Shown: piece by piece, positions 49,963 to 59,232 of the stretch
How positions within the stretch are numbered: position 1 is the first letter of the stretch
How the letters are laid out: each line of letters opens with the position of its first letter
Origin: Massilia sp. H-1
GTDB taxonomy: Bacteria; Pseudomonadota; Gammaproteobacteria; Burkholderiales; Burkholderiaceae_D
Reading direction: 5' to 3'
Assembly: GCA_024703915.1 (NCBI GenBank)
Contig: CP087969.1
Location: forward strand, 4,960,001-5,024,000
Length of the DNA: 64,000 nucleotides
Notes under the pieces: model-generated
Seen by the model: the letters and a program-made list of their open reading frames with translations, nothing else
What the model was told of the DNA's origin: nothing
The model's database searches: none
Program-made: the position numbers and the translations under genes

Positions 49963-51201
49963 GGCAGTGGCAGGTCCGGAATCGGTGGATGGGAAGCGAG
50001 CGCCGGCAGCAACGCAGGGGATGCGCACGGTAAAGCAGGTGCTTAAGCGCCGTCGCTGCGCGCCTCGATGGTGCCGCCCAGGACATTGGTGACCAGGTTA
50101 TGCACGATGTGCAGCCCCAGTCCGGTGCTGCCCTGGCCCATGCGGGTGGTGAAAAACGGTTCGAACACGCGCCCCAGCACCGGCGCGGCAATCCCGGCCC
50201 CGTTGTCGCGCAGGCCCAGCGTCAGCCGGCCTTGTTCGACGGCGGCCTCGATCCGCACGGCGCCATGCTGCCGACCCCGTGCACCAGGGCGTTGTCGAGC
50301 CATTGGAGCAGGATCTGTTCCAGGACCAGCGGGTAGGAATCGAGGATGACGCCGGGCGCCTGCGCCACCGTCGCCTGGACGCCCGCCTCGCGCAGGCGGG
50401 CGCCCTGGGCGCCCAGCACCTGGCCGAGCAGGTCGGCCAGCGCGAAGCGGCGCCGGATCGAGCCATCCTGGCCGGTGGCCACCTGCTTGAAATTGTTCAC
50501 CAGGCGCGCCGACGCGGCCAGGTTGCGCTGCAGCAGGCTGCTGGCCAGGACCACGTCGCTCACGAACGTCGTCCAGGTCGGTGCGCCGCAGGCCGGTCGC
50601 GGCCGAGGCGGCGAAACCCTGCACCCGCTGTTCCAGCGTGCTGGCGGCCAGCAGGCAGTTGCCGATCGGGGTATTGAGTTCATGCGCGACAGCTTAGCCA
50701 CCATCGCGCCCAGGGCGGCCAGGCGTTCGGCGCGCCGCAAGTCGTCGCGCGTGCTTTGCAGCTCGGCCATGGTACGGCTCAGGTCCGCGTTGGAGCGGGC
50801 CAGGGCGCGCTGGCTGCGCGCCAGCGTCAGGTGGGCGGTGGTGCGGGCCAGCACTTCCTCGGCCTGGTAAGGCTTGCCGATGAAGTCGATGGCGCCAAGC
50901 CGCGAAGCCGCGCACCTTGTCGTCGGCCTCGGACTGGGCCGACAGGAAGATCACGGGAATGTCGCGCAGGGCCGGGTCTTCCTTGAGGCGGCGGCAGACC
51001 TCGAAGCCGTCGATGCCGGGCATGCGCACGTCGAGCAGGATCAGTTCGGGCGGCCGCGCCCCCACAGGGCCAGCTCGCCGTCCGGCGCCTGGCGCACCGC
51101 GTGTGCCGGCCGCGCCCAGCAGGTCGCCCAGCAGCTTGAGCGAGGCCGAGCGTGTCTTCCACGATCAGCACTTCGCCCAGGCTCGCTTCCTGTTCCATCA
51201 T
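49959..51201 (-). CDS. Receiver-histidine kinase (REC-HisKA-HATPase), cytoplasmic
   Basis: About 414 codons. N-terminal receiver: EVLIVEDT, ELILLDVRMPGIDGFEVCRR, VIFLSAQSEADDKVRGFA, GKPYQAEEVLARTTAHL, with D, D, S and K in place. A coiled linker (LARSNADLSRTMAELQSTRD) leads to a HisKA of the type LSHELNTPIGNCLLAASTLE and the ATPase domain RDNGAGIAAPVLGRVFEPFF, GQGSTGLGLHIVHNLVTNVL. The stop is uncertain: past the scar at 50044 the restored frame (GTCFTVRIP) reads straight into the next kinase gene with no stop, while a TGA at 49959 in another frame would give ATGA coupling. Other breaks near 50265, 50565, 50694, 50903 and 51110. Confidence 0.85.
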
Positions 51202-53794
51202 CGCTCCTGGTCAGCCAGGCTGGTGTCGAGCAGGGCGCACAGGGCGGGGTAGCGGTGTGCGGCCAGCATGGTCTCGATCGCCGCCACCGGCGCCGGCCAG
51301 GCCGGCCGCCGCAGCGCGGCCAGCAGCGCCTCGACGCGCCGCATGTCGAGCTGCATCAGGGCGTCGCGCAAGGCGCTGCGCTCGGCGCCGGGCAGGCTGC
51401 GCAGCGCGTCCTGGTCGAGCGGCTGGGGCGGCGCTGGCAGCCGGCGCGGCCGTCTGCGGGGCGGCCGCCGGCACGGGCGCGGCCAGCGGATCGGCCTCGA
51501 CCTCGATGCTGAAACTGAATTCGGCGCCTTCGCCGGGACGCGACGCGACCCGCAGTTCGCCGCCCAGGAGGCGCACGAATTCGCGCGAGATGGTCAGGCC
51601 CAGCCCGGTGCCTAAGCCTGGCTCTTGGGCGTGTCGGCCTGGACAAACGGATCGAAGATGCGGGCCGCGTCCTCGGCCGCAATCCCGATGCCCGTGTCGC
51701 GCACCGCGAACGCCAGGCGCAGCGCGCTGCTTAAGCCAGCGGCGTGGCCGTGACCGTCAGCGCGACCTGGTAGAGGCGTCGGTGAACTTGACCGCGTTCG
51801 ACACCAGGTTGAGCAGGATCTGGCGCAGCTTGCCGCCGTCGGTGATGACGGCCGCCAGCGGCGGGCAGGACAGCGTCAGCGCCAGGCCCTTCTGGCGCGC
51901 CGCCAGTCCGACCATCTCGTCGACTTCGCGCAGCAGCGCGCCCAGCGCGACCGGGGCGCGCAGCAGGCGCACCTGGCCCGCTTCGACGCGCGACAGTTCC
52001 AGGATGTCGTTGATCAGCGACAGCAGGTGGTGGCCGGAGCGGTTGATGATGTCGAGATTGTGCTTTTCCTCGTCGAACAGGCTGGTCGAGTCGGCCATGA
52101 TGTGGGAAAAGCCGATGATGGAATTGAGCGGGGTGCGCAATTCGTGGCTCATGTTGGCCAGGAAGGCGCTTTTGGCGCGGTTGGCCGATTGCGCCCCTTC
52201 CAGGGCCAGCGACAGGGCGGCGGTGCGCTCGGCCACCTGGGCTTCGAGCACGGCGCCGCGCTCGACCAGCTCCTGCTCGGCGCGCTTGCGCCCGCTGATG
52301 TCGACATAGCCGCCGCGCACCAGCCCGCCCGAGGACGAGGGCAGGGCCACCAGGCTGACCTCGCACGGGAACACGCGGCCGTCGGCCGCGCGCACCATCC
52401 GTTCGAGCACCAGTTCTTCGCTCTACCAGGGTGCGTTCGGCGTTGCGGTGGATGGCTTGTTCGAGCGGCAGGCCGTCCACCTCGCTGTCGAGGTAAAAGC
52501 GTTCGGGGCCGCCTTCGAGCAACTGCGCGCGGCTGGCGCCGAACAAGCGTTCGGCCTTGCTGTTGGCGTCGACCCAGCGCTTTTTCTGCACGTCGTAGAC
52601 CACGATCGCTTCGGGCGACTGCTCGACCAGCACCCGGAAGCGGCGTTCGGCCAGCTGCAGGCGGCGCCGCTGCAGCAGCAAGGTGGCCGACAGGGCGCTC
52701 AGCAGCACGATCACGGCGGCCCCGCTCAGCACCAGATCGCGGTGTTCTTCCCAGACCGAGGGCGGGCGGTGCACGAACACGGTGTCGGGCGGCAGCAGGT
52801 CCGGGTCGATCCCGAAGCGCTCGATCTGGCGCCAGTCGTACATGGTGGTGATCGGGAACGCCACTTCGGTCGCGCCCGGGCGCACCGCGCGGGTGTTAAG
52901 CCAGCATGCCCAGCATGTAGGCCACGCTGTCGGTGGCGGTGCGGTCGACGTCGCGCACGGCGCCGCCCAGCGGACCTTCGCCGATGCCGGTACTGAACAT
53001 GGTGAAGAAGGGGGCGTTCGACAGGCGCACCATGCGCATGGCCTGGTCGTAGGCGGCCACCGGCTGGCCCAGCGCGTCGCGCGTGACCGGCCCCAGCAGC
53101 ACGATGGTGTCGGGCGGCAGCTGGGCCACCCGCGCCACCATGGCCGCGTCCGACAGCGCATCGGTGTATTCGACTTCGACCCGCAAGCCCATTTCGGCAA
53201 TCGCCGCCGCGATCCGGCGCTTGCCCAGCTGGTCGGGCGGCGCCGCGCCGACCGTGACGATCAGGCGCCGGGTGGCCGGAAACAGGCGCAGGGCCTGCTC
53301 GAGCGTGCGCCGTTCGCTTTCATGCACTTGCGGCAGAATCAGGGCGTGCTGGCCCAGGCGTTCGGCACTGGGCGCGGCGACGTCCACCGCGAACACGGGC
53401 GCGGTGGGGGCCAGTTCGCGCAGTTCGTCGAGCGCGAAGTCGAGCAGCCAAGCTGGCGCAAGGCGATGATCAGGTCGATTTTCTGGCCGCGGTATTGTTC
53501 CAGCAGCAGTTCGCGCAGCCGGGGCCGGTACTGGGGGGCGTCGGCGCGGTACAGGTTCAGGTATTCGACCATCACATTGTCGCGCACCACGCCGCCGCGC
53601 CCGAACTCGGTGACCATGGTGCGCACGGCCGCGTCGACCCCGGGCCTAGGCCATACGATGGCGAAGCGAGCAGCAGCACGCGCTTGCCTAAGCCAGCGCG
53701 GGCGGCGCCGCCGCCAGGGCCGTAGCGCCAGCAGCGCCATGGTCAGCAGCGCGGCCAGCGACGCGGGCCAGGCGCGCAGGCCGGCCGCTCTCAT
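51198..53794 (-). CDS. Membrane sensor kinase with ABC-type binding-protein-like sensor and PAS
   Basis: About 865 codons. TM1 RAWPASLAALLTMALLALRP, then a periplasmic region resembling ABC sugar/substrate-binding folds (YRGQKIDLIIALRQL, FAVDVAAPSAERLGQHALIL, TRRLIVTVGAAPPDQLGKRR, PPDTIVLLGPVTRDALGQPV), TM2 DLVLSGAAVIVLLSALSATL, PAS (VLVEQSPEAIVVYDVQKKRW), HisKA FLANMSHELRTPLNSIIGFS, ATPase block GTGLGLTISREFVRLLGGEL and a Pro/Ala-rich linker to a short helical tail. The stop and the next start overlap (ATGATG). The upstream receiver-kinase frame reads into this gene without a stop. Breaks near 51440, 51616, 51731, 51770, 52425, 52900, 53450 and 53645-53690. Confidence 0.87.
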
Positions 53795-55044
53795 GCAGCC
53801 GGCCGCCAGCAGCGGCAGGCTGAAAGCGACGATGGCGCCCCCGGCCGGATTGTCGCGCGCCCAGGCCAGGCCGCCATGGGCATGGATGATCGCGTGTGAA
53901 ATCGACAGGCCCAGCCCCATGCCGTTGGCCTTGGTGCTGAAAAACGATTCGAAGGCGCGCGCCTGATTGCCGCCAAAGCCGCAGCCCTGGTCGCGCACCT
54001 GGACTTCGGCCTGGTCCGGCCCCAGCAAGCTTAGCCACGATGTGCAGTTCGCAGCCGGGGCCCGTGTCCTGCATCGCATCCATCCCGTTGAGCAGCAAGT
54101 TGACCATGACTTGCTGCAGCTGGACCGGGTCGCCCGCCACCGGCAGCGGCGCGGCCGCGATCTCGTGGCGCAGCGCGATCTTGCGCCCGCGCGCCTCGGC
54201 GGCGAGCAGTTCGACCGTGGTGCGCACCAGCGCGCCCAGGTCGATCTCGACCGCCGCCGCCTCGGACTTGCGCAAGGTGGCGCGCATGCGCTTGATCAGT
54301 TCACTGGCGCGCAGGTCGTCGCGCCGGATGTCGCCCAGGATCTCGGCCACTTCGCCCAGCTGGGGCGGATCCATGCGCAGGAACAGCTCGGCCGCTTCGG
54401 CATTGCTGAGGATGGCCGCCAGCGGCTGGTTCAGTTCATGCACCAGGGCGGCGCTGCAGACGCTGGCGCTGGCGTTGCGGTTCATGTGGGCGATTTCGGC
54501 CAGGCGCTGCTGCGATTCGCGTTCGGCCTGGTCGCGCTGCTGGCGCTCGGCCAGCAGGGCCAGCTGGGCGCGCGCCAGCTCATCGGCCTTGGTCTCGACC
54601 AGCTGCTGCAGGTTGTCGTTCTGCCAGGCCAGCAGCTTTTTCAGGCGCGCCAGCTTCAGGTGGGCCGACACGCGCGCCTTCACTTCGAGAAAATGGTAGG
54701 GCTTGGAGATGAAGTCGACCGCGCCTGCATCGAAGCCGCGCAGCTTGTCGTCGGTGTCGTCGAAGGCGGACAGGAAGATGACCGGCACTTCGCGCAGCTC
54801 CGGGCTTTGCTTGAGGGCGCGGCACACCTGGTAGCCGTCCATGCCGGGCATGCGCACGTCGAGCAGGATCAGTTCGGGCGGCTGGGCGCGCGCTCCACAG
54901 GGCCAGTTCGCCGTCCGGCGCTTCGCGCACGTGGTAGCCGCTTTGTCGAGCAGGGAAGTGAGAAGACGCAGCGAGGCTTGGCGTATCCTCGACCACGAGG
55001 ATGTCGCCGCCCTCGGCTAGCGGGTGCGACAGGTCAGGCATCAT
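53791..55044 (-). CDS. Receiver-histidine kinase (REC-HisKA-HATPase), cytoplasmic
   Basis: About 418 codons. Receiver DILVVEDTPSL, ELILLDVRMPGMDGYQVCRA, VIFLSAFDDTDDKLRGFDAG, AVDFISKPYHFLEVKARVSA. A coiled linker is followed by the kinase core ALVHELNQPLAAILSNAEAA of the FixL/ThkA type (HELNQPL), LQQVMVNLLLNGMDAMQDTG, RDQGCGFGGNQARAFESFFS, TKANGMGLGLSISHAIIHAH. It is the first gene of the four-kinase unit and a homolog in architecture of 49959-51201. The frame runs in phase into the next gene (FSLPLLAAGCMRAAGL) although an ATGA lies there. Breaks near 54030, 54890, 54945 and 54960. Confidence 0.87.
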
Positions 55045-55142
55045 CGGCGCAGGGCCTCCGGCGTAGTCGCGCAGTCAGTGTACATTCGTTAATGCTGATA
55101 ATAAACGACTACCCGGTGAAACTCAATCACCGGGCGCCGCCC

Positions 55143-56856
55143 TTAAAAACTGGTCCAGTCGCTGTCGCCGCCATGCCAACCTGGGCCAGCCGCACCGGAC
55201 GCGGACCGGGCAGGCGTTTGGCTGCCTTGGCGGGGCTGGCCGCCGGTGCTTAAGCCTGGCGGCCGGGACCGCCTTGAGGGCCGGGCGGCTGTCCTGATTG
55301 CCGTTAGGCAGGACGAAAATGCTGACCGTGCGCGCCAGGGCCACCGCCTGTTCCTGCAGGCTGGCGGCGGCGGCGGCCGACTCCTCGACCAGGGCCGCGT
55401 TCTGCTGGGTCACTTCGTCCATCTGCACCACGGCCTGGTTGATCTGCTCGATGCTTAGGCGCTCTGTTCTTCGCTGGCGGCGGCAATCTCGCTCATGATG
55501 TCCGACACCTGGCGCACCGAGACCATCACCTTCTCGATGGTGGCGCCTAAGCATCGTTGACCAGCACGCCGCCAAGCATTGGCTTTCTCGACCGAGTCGT
55601 TGATCAGCACCTTGATTTCCTTGGCGGCATTGGCCGAGCGCTGGGCCAGGCTGCGCACTTCGGTGGCCACGACCGCGAAGCCGCGTCCCTGTTCATGCTA
55701 CCCGGGCCGCTTCCACGGCCGCGTTCAGGGCCAGGATATTGGTCTGGAAGGCGATGCCGTCGATCACGCCGATGATTTCATTCATCTTGCGCGAGCTTTC
55801 CTTGATCAGGCCCATCGTTTCGATGACCTTGCCGACCGCCGCGCCGCCTTCGGTGGCATGCGCGGTGGCGCTGCCGACCAGGGCGTTGGCGCTGCGGGCA
55901 TTGTCGGCATTCTGCTTGACGGTCGAGGTCAGTTCTTCCATCGACGAGGCGGTCTCTTCGAGGCTGGCGGCCTGTTCTTCGGTACGCGAGGACAGGTCCA
56001 GGTTGCTTACGCCACGATTTCGCTCGAGGCGGTGGCGATGGTGTCGCTGGTGACGCGCACTTCGCTGACGGTCTTGGTCAGCGACTTGACCATGTCGCGC
56101 AGGGCGCTGAGCATGCGGCCCAGTTCATTGGTCGAGTCGACGTGGATGTCCTGGGCCAGGTTGCTTAGGCGGCGATCTGGCTTAGCCGCGTCGATGGCGA
56201 TCTGGAGCGGGCCGGTGATCGAGCGGATCAGCCAGATGCCATGCCGGCCGTGCCGAGCAGCATGGCCAGCACGATGGCGCCCACGGTCAGGGCGCGGAAA
56301 CTCTTGAAGTGTTCCTGCGCCGTCGTGTATTCCTGCTTGCCCACTTCCTGCTGCAGTTCGATCAGGGCGCTCATCGGCACCCGCGCTTCCGAGTACAGGT
56401 GGTCGAGCGCGCCGTGCACCAGCTTGGTGGCGGTGGGCAGGTCGGCGGCGCGGATCGCGCTGATGGCCGGGCGCACGCCATCCTTGATGAAGGCGGTGCG
56501 CTTGGCCGTGAAGTCGGCCGCCAGGCTCTTTTCCTTGTCCGTCATGAAGGTGGCGTTGTAGGCGGCCAGCACCTTGTCGCTCGCTTCGATGTCCTTTTCC
56601 AGGGCATCCATCTGGCCCCCGTTCTTGGCCGGATCGTCGGTCAGGGCCTTGGCCAGCATCAGCTGGTGGCGGTTGACCAGGCGGATCGTGCGGTCCAGGT
56701 CGCCCATGGCCACCAGCCGGTCTTCATACACGGTCTTGAGCGAGGCGTTGACCGAGCCCAGGCTGTTCAGGCCCCCGAGTCCGATCAGCAGGCCGCTCAG
56801 CAGCAGGAAGCCGATGATGGCGACCAGGCGGGTCTTGATGGCGATATTTTTCAACA
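55143..56856 (-). CDS. Methyl-accepting chemotaxis protein
   Basis: About 571 codons. TM1 NIAIKTRLVAIIGFLLLSGL, a 4HB/Tar-like ligand domain (LVAMGDLDRTIRLVNRHQLM, LAKALTDDPAKNGGQMDALE, LIELQQEVGKQEYTTAQEHF), TM2 ALTVGAIVLAMLLGTAGMAS, HAMP, and the MA domain with IDGIAFQTNILALNAAVEAA. It ends near DWTSF, similar to the tail of Burkholderiales receptors. It is homologous to the plus-strand chemoreceptor at 44136. Breaks at 55250, 55454, 55548, 55574, 55700, 56008, 56166, 56180 and 56240, many of them scars. It lies downstream of a response-regulator gene, in the same direction as the c-di-GMP/CheW block. Confidence 0.9.
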
Positions 56857-56898
56857 TGGTGTTCTCCTGAGGGATGCGAAGGGCGTAGCGATGAGCGG

Positions 56899-57281
56899 TT
56901 AATGGGGAGCGCCTAAGCAATGGCGGTGGTGATGGCGTCGACCAGCACCTCGGACCTGACGGGCTTGCACAAGAAGCCGCTGCAACCTGCAGGGCTGGGC
57001 CCGGGCCCGCGCGTCAGGGTGATCGCGGCCCGTGATGAAAACGATGGGCGTGGTGTCGCCCAGGTGCTGCAGCGTCGCTTGCAGGTCGAGCCCGGACATG
57101 CCGTCCAGGTCGATGTCGAGCAGCAGGCAGTCGAGGGTGTTGGTTTCGGTGCGCGCCAGCAGCAGTTCGGCCGAGAGGAAGGCTTCGACCGCGAAGCCGT
57201 GCGCAGCAGCAGCCGCCAGCCAGCGCGGTTGGTGGGCAAGTCGTTTTCGACCAGGGCGATACGGGGCAGGGAAGAAGGCAT
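56899..57281 (-). CDS. Single-domain response regulator
   Basis: About 127 residues: PRIALVENDLPTNRAGWRLL, HGFAVEAFLSAELLLARTET, NTLDCLLLDIDLDGMSGLDL, TPIVFITG, SGFLCKPVRSEVLVDAITTA. The acidic pocket (E-N-D), the phosphorylated Asp in LLDIDLDG and the Lys in CKPV are present; no output domain follows. As read it stops at a GCTTAG scar (56913); GCCGGC would extend it to AGAPH and the TAA at 56899. Other breaks near 57028 and 57210. It may serve the chemoreceptor or the kinases nearby. Confidence 0.82.
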
Positions 57282-57367
57282 GTCTGGCGTGAGGCAACAG
57301 TTCCGATACCCGAACTGTATGCGTCCGCAGGACGTTTGTAACTGGTACTTTGGTACAGGTGGGGCCG

Positions 57368-57999
57368 TCAGGCGGCCTTGAGCACACCCAGGCGGGACGC
57401 GGCCATGACGAGTTCGGCCAGCGAATTGACTTGCATTTTTTCCATCACGCTGCGCCGGTGTTCCTTGACCGTGCGCTCAGTATTGCCGAGCTGGTCGGCG
57501 ATCTGCTTGTTGAGCAAACCCTGCACGACCAGCGCGAACACTTGCTGCTCGCGCGGCGTGAGCGAGGCCATGCGCTCGTTCATCGCTTGCAGCTCGGCCA
57601 GCGCCTGGGCCGCGTTCTGGTAGCGCGCCACGGCCCGTCCGACCGCCTCGAACAGGAGTTCGCTGCTGACCGGCTTGGACAGGAAATCTTCGGCGCTTAG
57701 CCTTGATCGCGCGCACGCTCATGGCGATGTCGGCGCCGCCGCTCAGGAACACGATCGGCAGCCGATGGCGGATGCCGACCAGGTAATCCTGCAGCTGCAG
57801 GCCGGACAGGCCGGGCATGTGGACGTCGAGCAGGATCACGCCGGGGCCGGGCAGCCGGCAGCGCGGCCTGGAAGCTGGCGGCCGAGGCGTGCGCGGCCAC
57901 GGCATAGCCGGCCGCGCCGAGCAGACGCGCCAGGGCGGTGCGCAGCGCGTCGTCATCGTCGACGATATGTATGGTGATGCCGCTTCGGTTTGTGTCCAT
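57368..57999 (-). CDS. FixJ/NarL-type response regulator with LuxR HTH
   Basis: About 210 residues. Receiver ITIHIVDDDDALRTALARLL, GVILLDVHMPGLSGLQLQDY, LPIVFLSGGADIAMSVRAIK, AEDFLSKPVSSELLFEAVGR; then the LuxR domain RMASLTPREQQVFALVVQGL, LNKQIADQLGNTERTVKEHR, RSVMEKMQVNSLAELVMAAS. The receiver is of FixJ/TodT type (SGGADIxMSVRAIKAGAxDFL). Breaks at 57700 (scar) and 57865. It lies downstream of the GGDEF gene and may be co-transcribed with it. Target promoters cannot be named. Confidence 0.87.
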
Positions 58000-58028
58000 A
58001 TCGACACATTCTGCACGCCCAGGCAGGC

Positions 58029-59232
58029 TTAGGCAAGCACCGTCTCGGGCACCGGCGGCGCCAGTTCCGGCGCATGGCACACGCGGTCGCGCCCGCTCTG
58101 CTTGGCGCGGTAGAGCTGGGCGTCGGCGCGCGATCAGGGCCGACATCTCGAAGCCGTCCGCCTGTTGCAGGATGGCCAGGCCGGCTGCTGACGGTCGCGC
58201 CCCCGGCCAGGCCGTCGAGGGCGGCGCTGTTGCGCTGGAAATGGGCGCGCACCCGTTCGGCCACGATCAGCGCTTCGGGCTAGGCGTCGGACTGTCGAGC
58301 ACGATGCAAAATTCCTCGCCGCCCCAGCGGCAGGCCATGGCGTTGGCGGTCTTGACCGAAGCCAGCACCTGGCCCATCACCACCAGCACCTTGTCGCCCA
58401 TGTCGTGGCCGTGGGTATCGTTGATGGCCTTGAAATGGTCGATATCGAGCAGCAGCACGCCCAGCGACCGGCTGCGGTCGGGCCCACTGCGAGCAGCGGG
58501 TCGAGGACCTGGCGCAGGCCGCGCCGGTTGAGCAGCCCGGTCAGGGCGTCGCGTCCGGCCATGGCGCGCATCTCGCCCACCAGGCGCAGCATGATCAGCA
58601 GGAACAGCGCCCAGTTGCCGATCAGGGTGTTCATGATGGCAGCCATGGCGCGCTGACCAGGTTGGCCAGCGGCAGCTGGGGCGCGGCGTAGGTCACCTCG
58701 GCCGTGCTGAACGCGATCAGCAAGCCCTGGGTCAGCGCGGCGCAGGCCTGGAAGGTGACCGTGGCGGCGGCGACCTGGAAGGCGCGCCGCGCATGCGGTT
58801 CCTGGTAAGTCCACAGGATCCAGGCGGTCCAGGCGTTGACTAGGGTCTGGTGGGCCGACAGCGAACCGATGCGCCAGGCCGTGTCCGGCACCACCAGGGT
58901 GAAGCCGACCGTCAGCAGCACCGCCATCAGCGCCAGCGCCAGCAGCACCCGCAGGGCCCGGGCGCAGCCGCAGAACTGCATGGTGCCTAGGCCAGGATGC
59001 AGACCTGGCCCGCGCTCACCGGGATATTGAACAGCAGCGAAGCGAGGCGCCAGTCGTCGATCAGGCGCGGGCCGTCGACCATGGTGGCCGCGCCGATCGC
59101 CAGGCAGCCGATCGCCCACAGGCGCACGCCCGGCATCTGGCGCGCCACCTGGTGCAGGGCGGCAAACATGGCGCCAGCCGTCAGCGAGGCCAGGCCCAGC
59201 ACGGTCATCAGGGTCGGTTCGTCGATCGTCAT
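58029..59232 (-). CDS. Membrane diguanylate cyclase (GGDEF)
   Basis: About 401 codons. The N-terminal half holds six or so helices (LMTVLGLASLTAGAMFAALH, RVLLALALMAVLLTVGFTLV, RRAFQVAAATVTFQACAALT, WALFLLIMLRLVGEM). The catalytic domain reads MAGRDALTGLLNRRGLRQVL, LLLDIDHFKAINDTHGHDMG, MACRWGGEEFCIVLDS. The GGEEF signature is intact, predicting c-di-GMP synthesis. No RxxD inhibitory site was seen before it. The start overlaps the upstream GGDEF-EAL stop (ATGA). Breaks at 58130, 58183, 58281, 58484, 58645 and 58987. The TAA at 58029 lies in a scar-like context and may not be the real stop. Confidence 0.87.
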
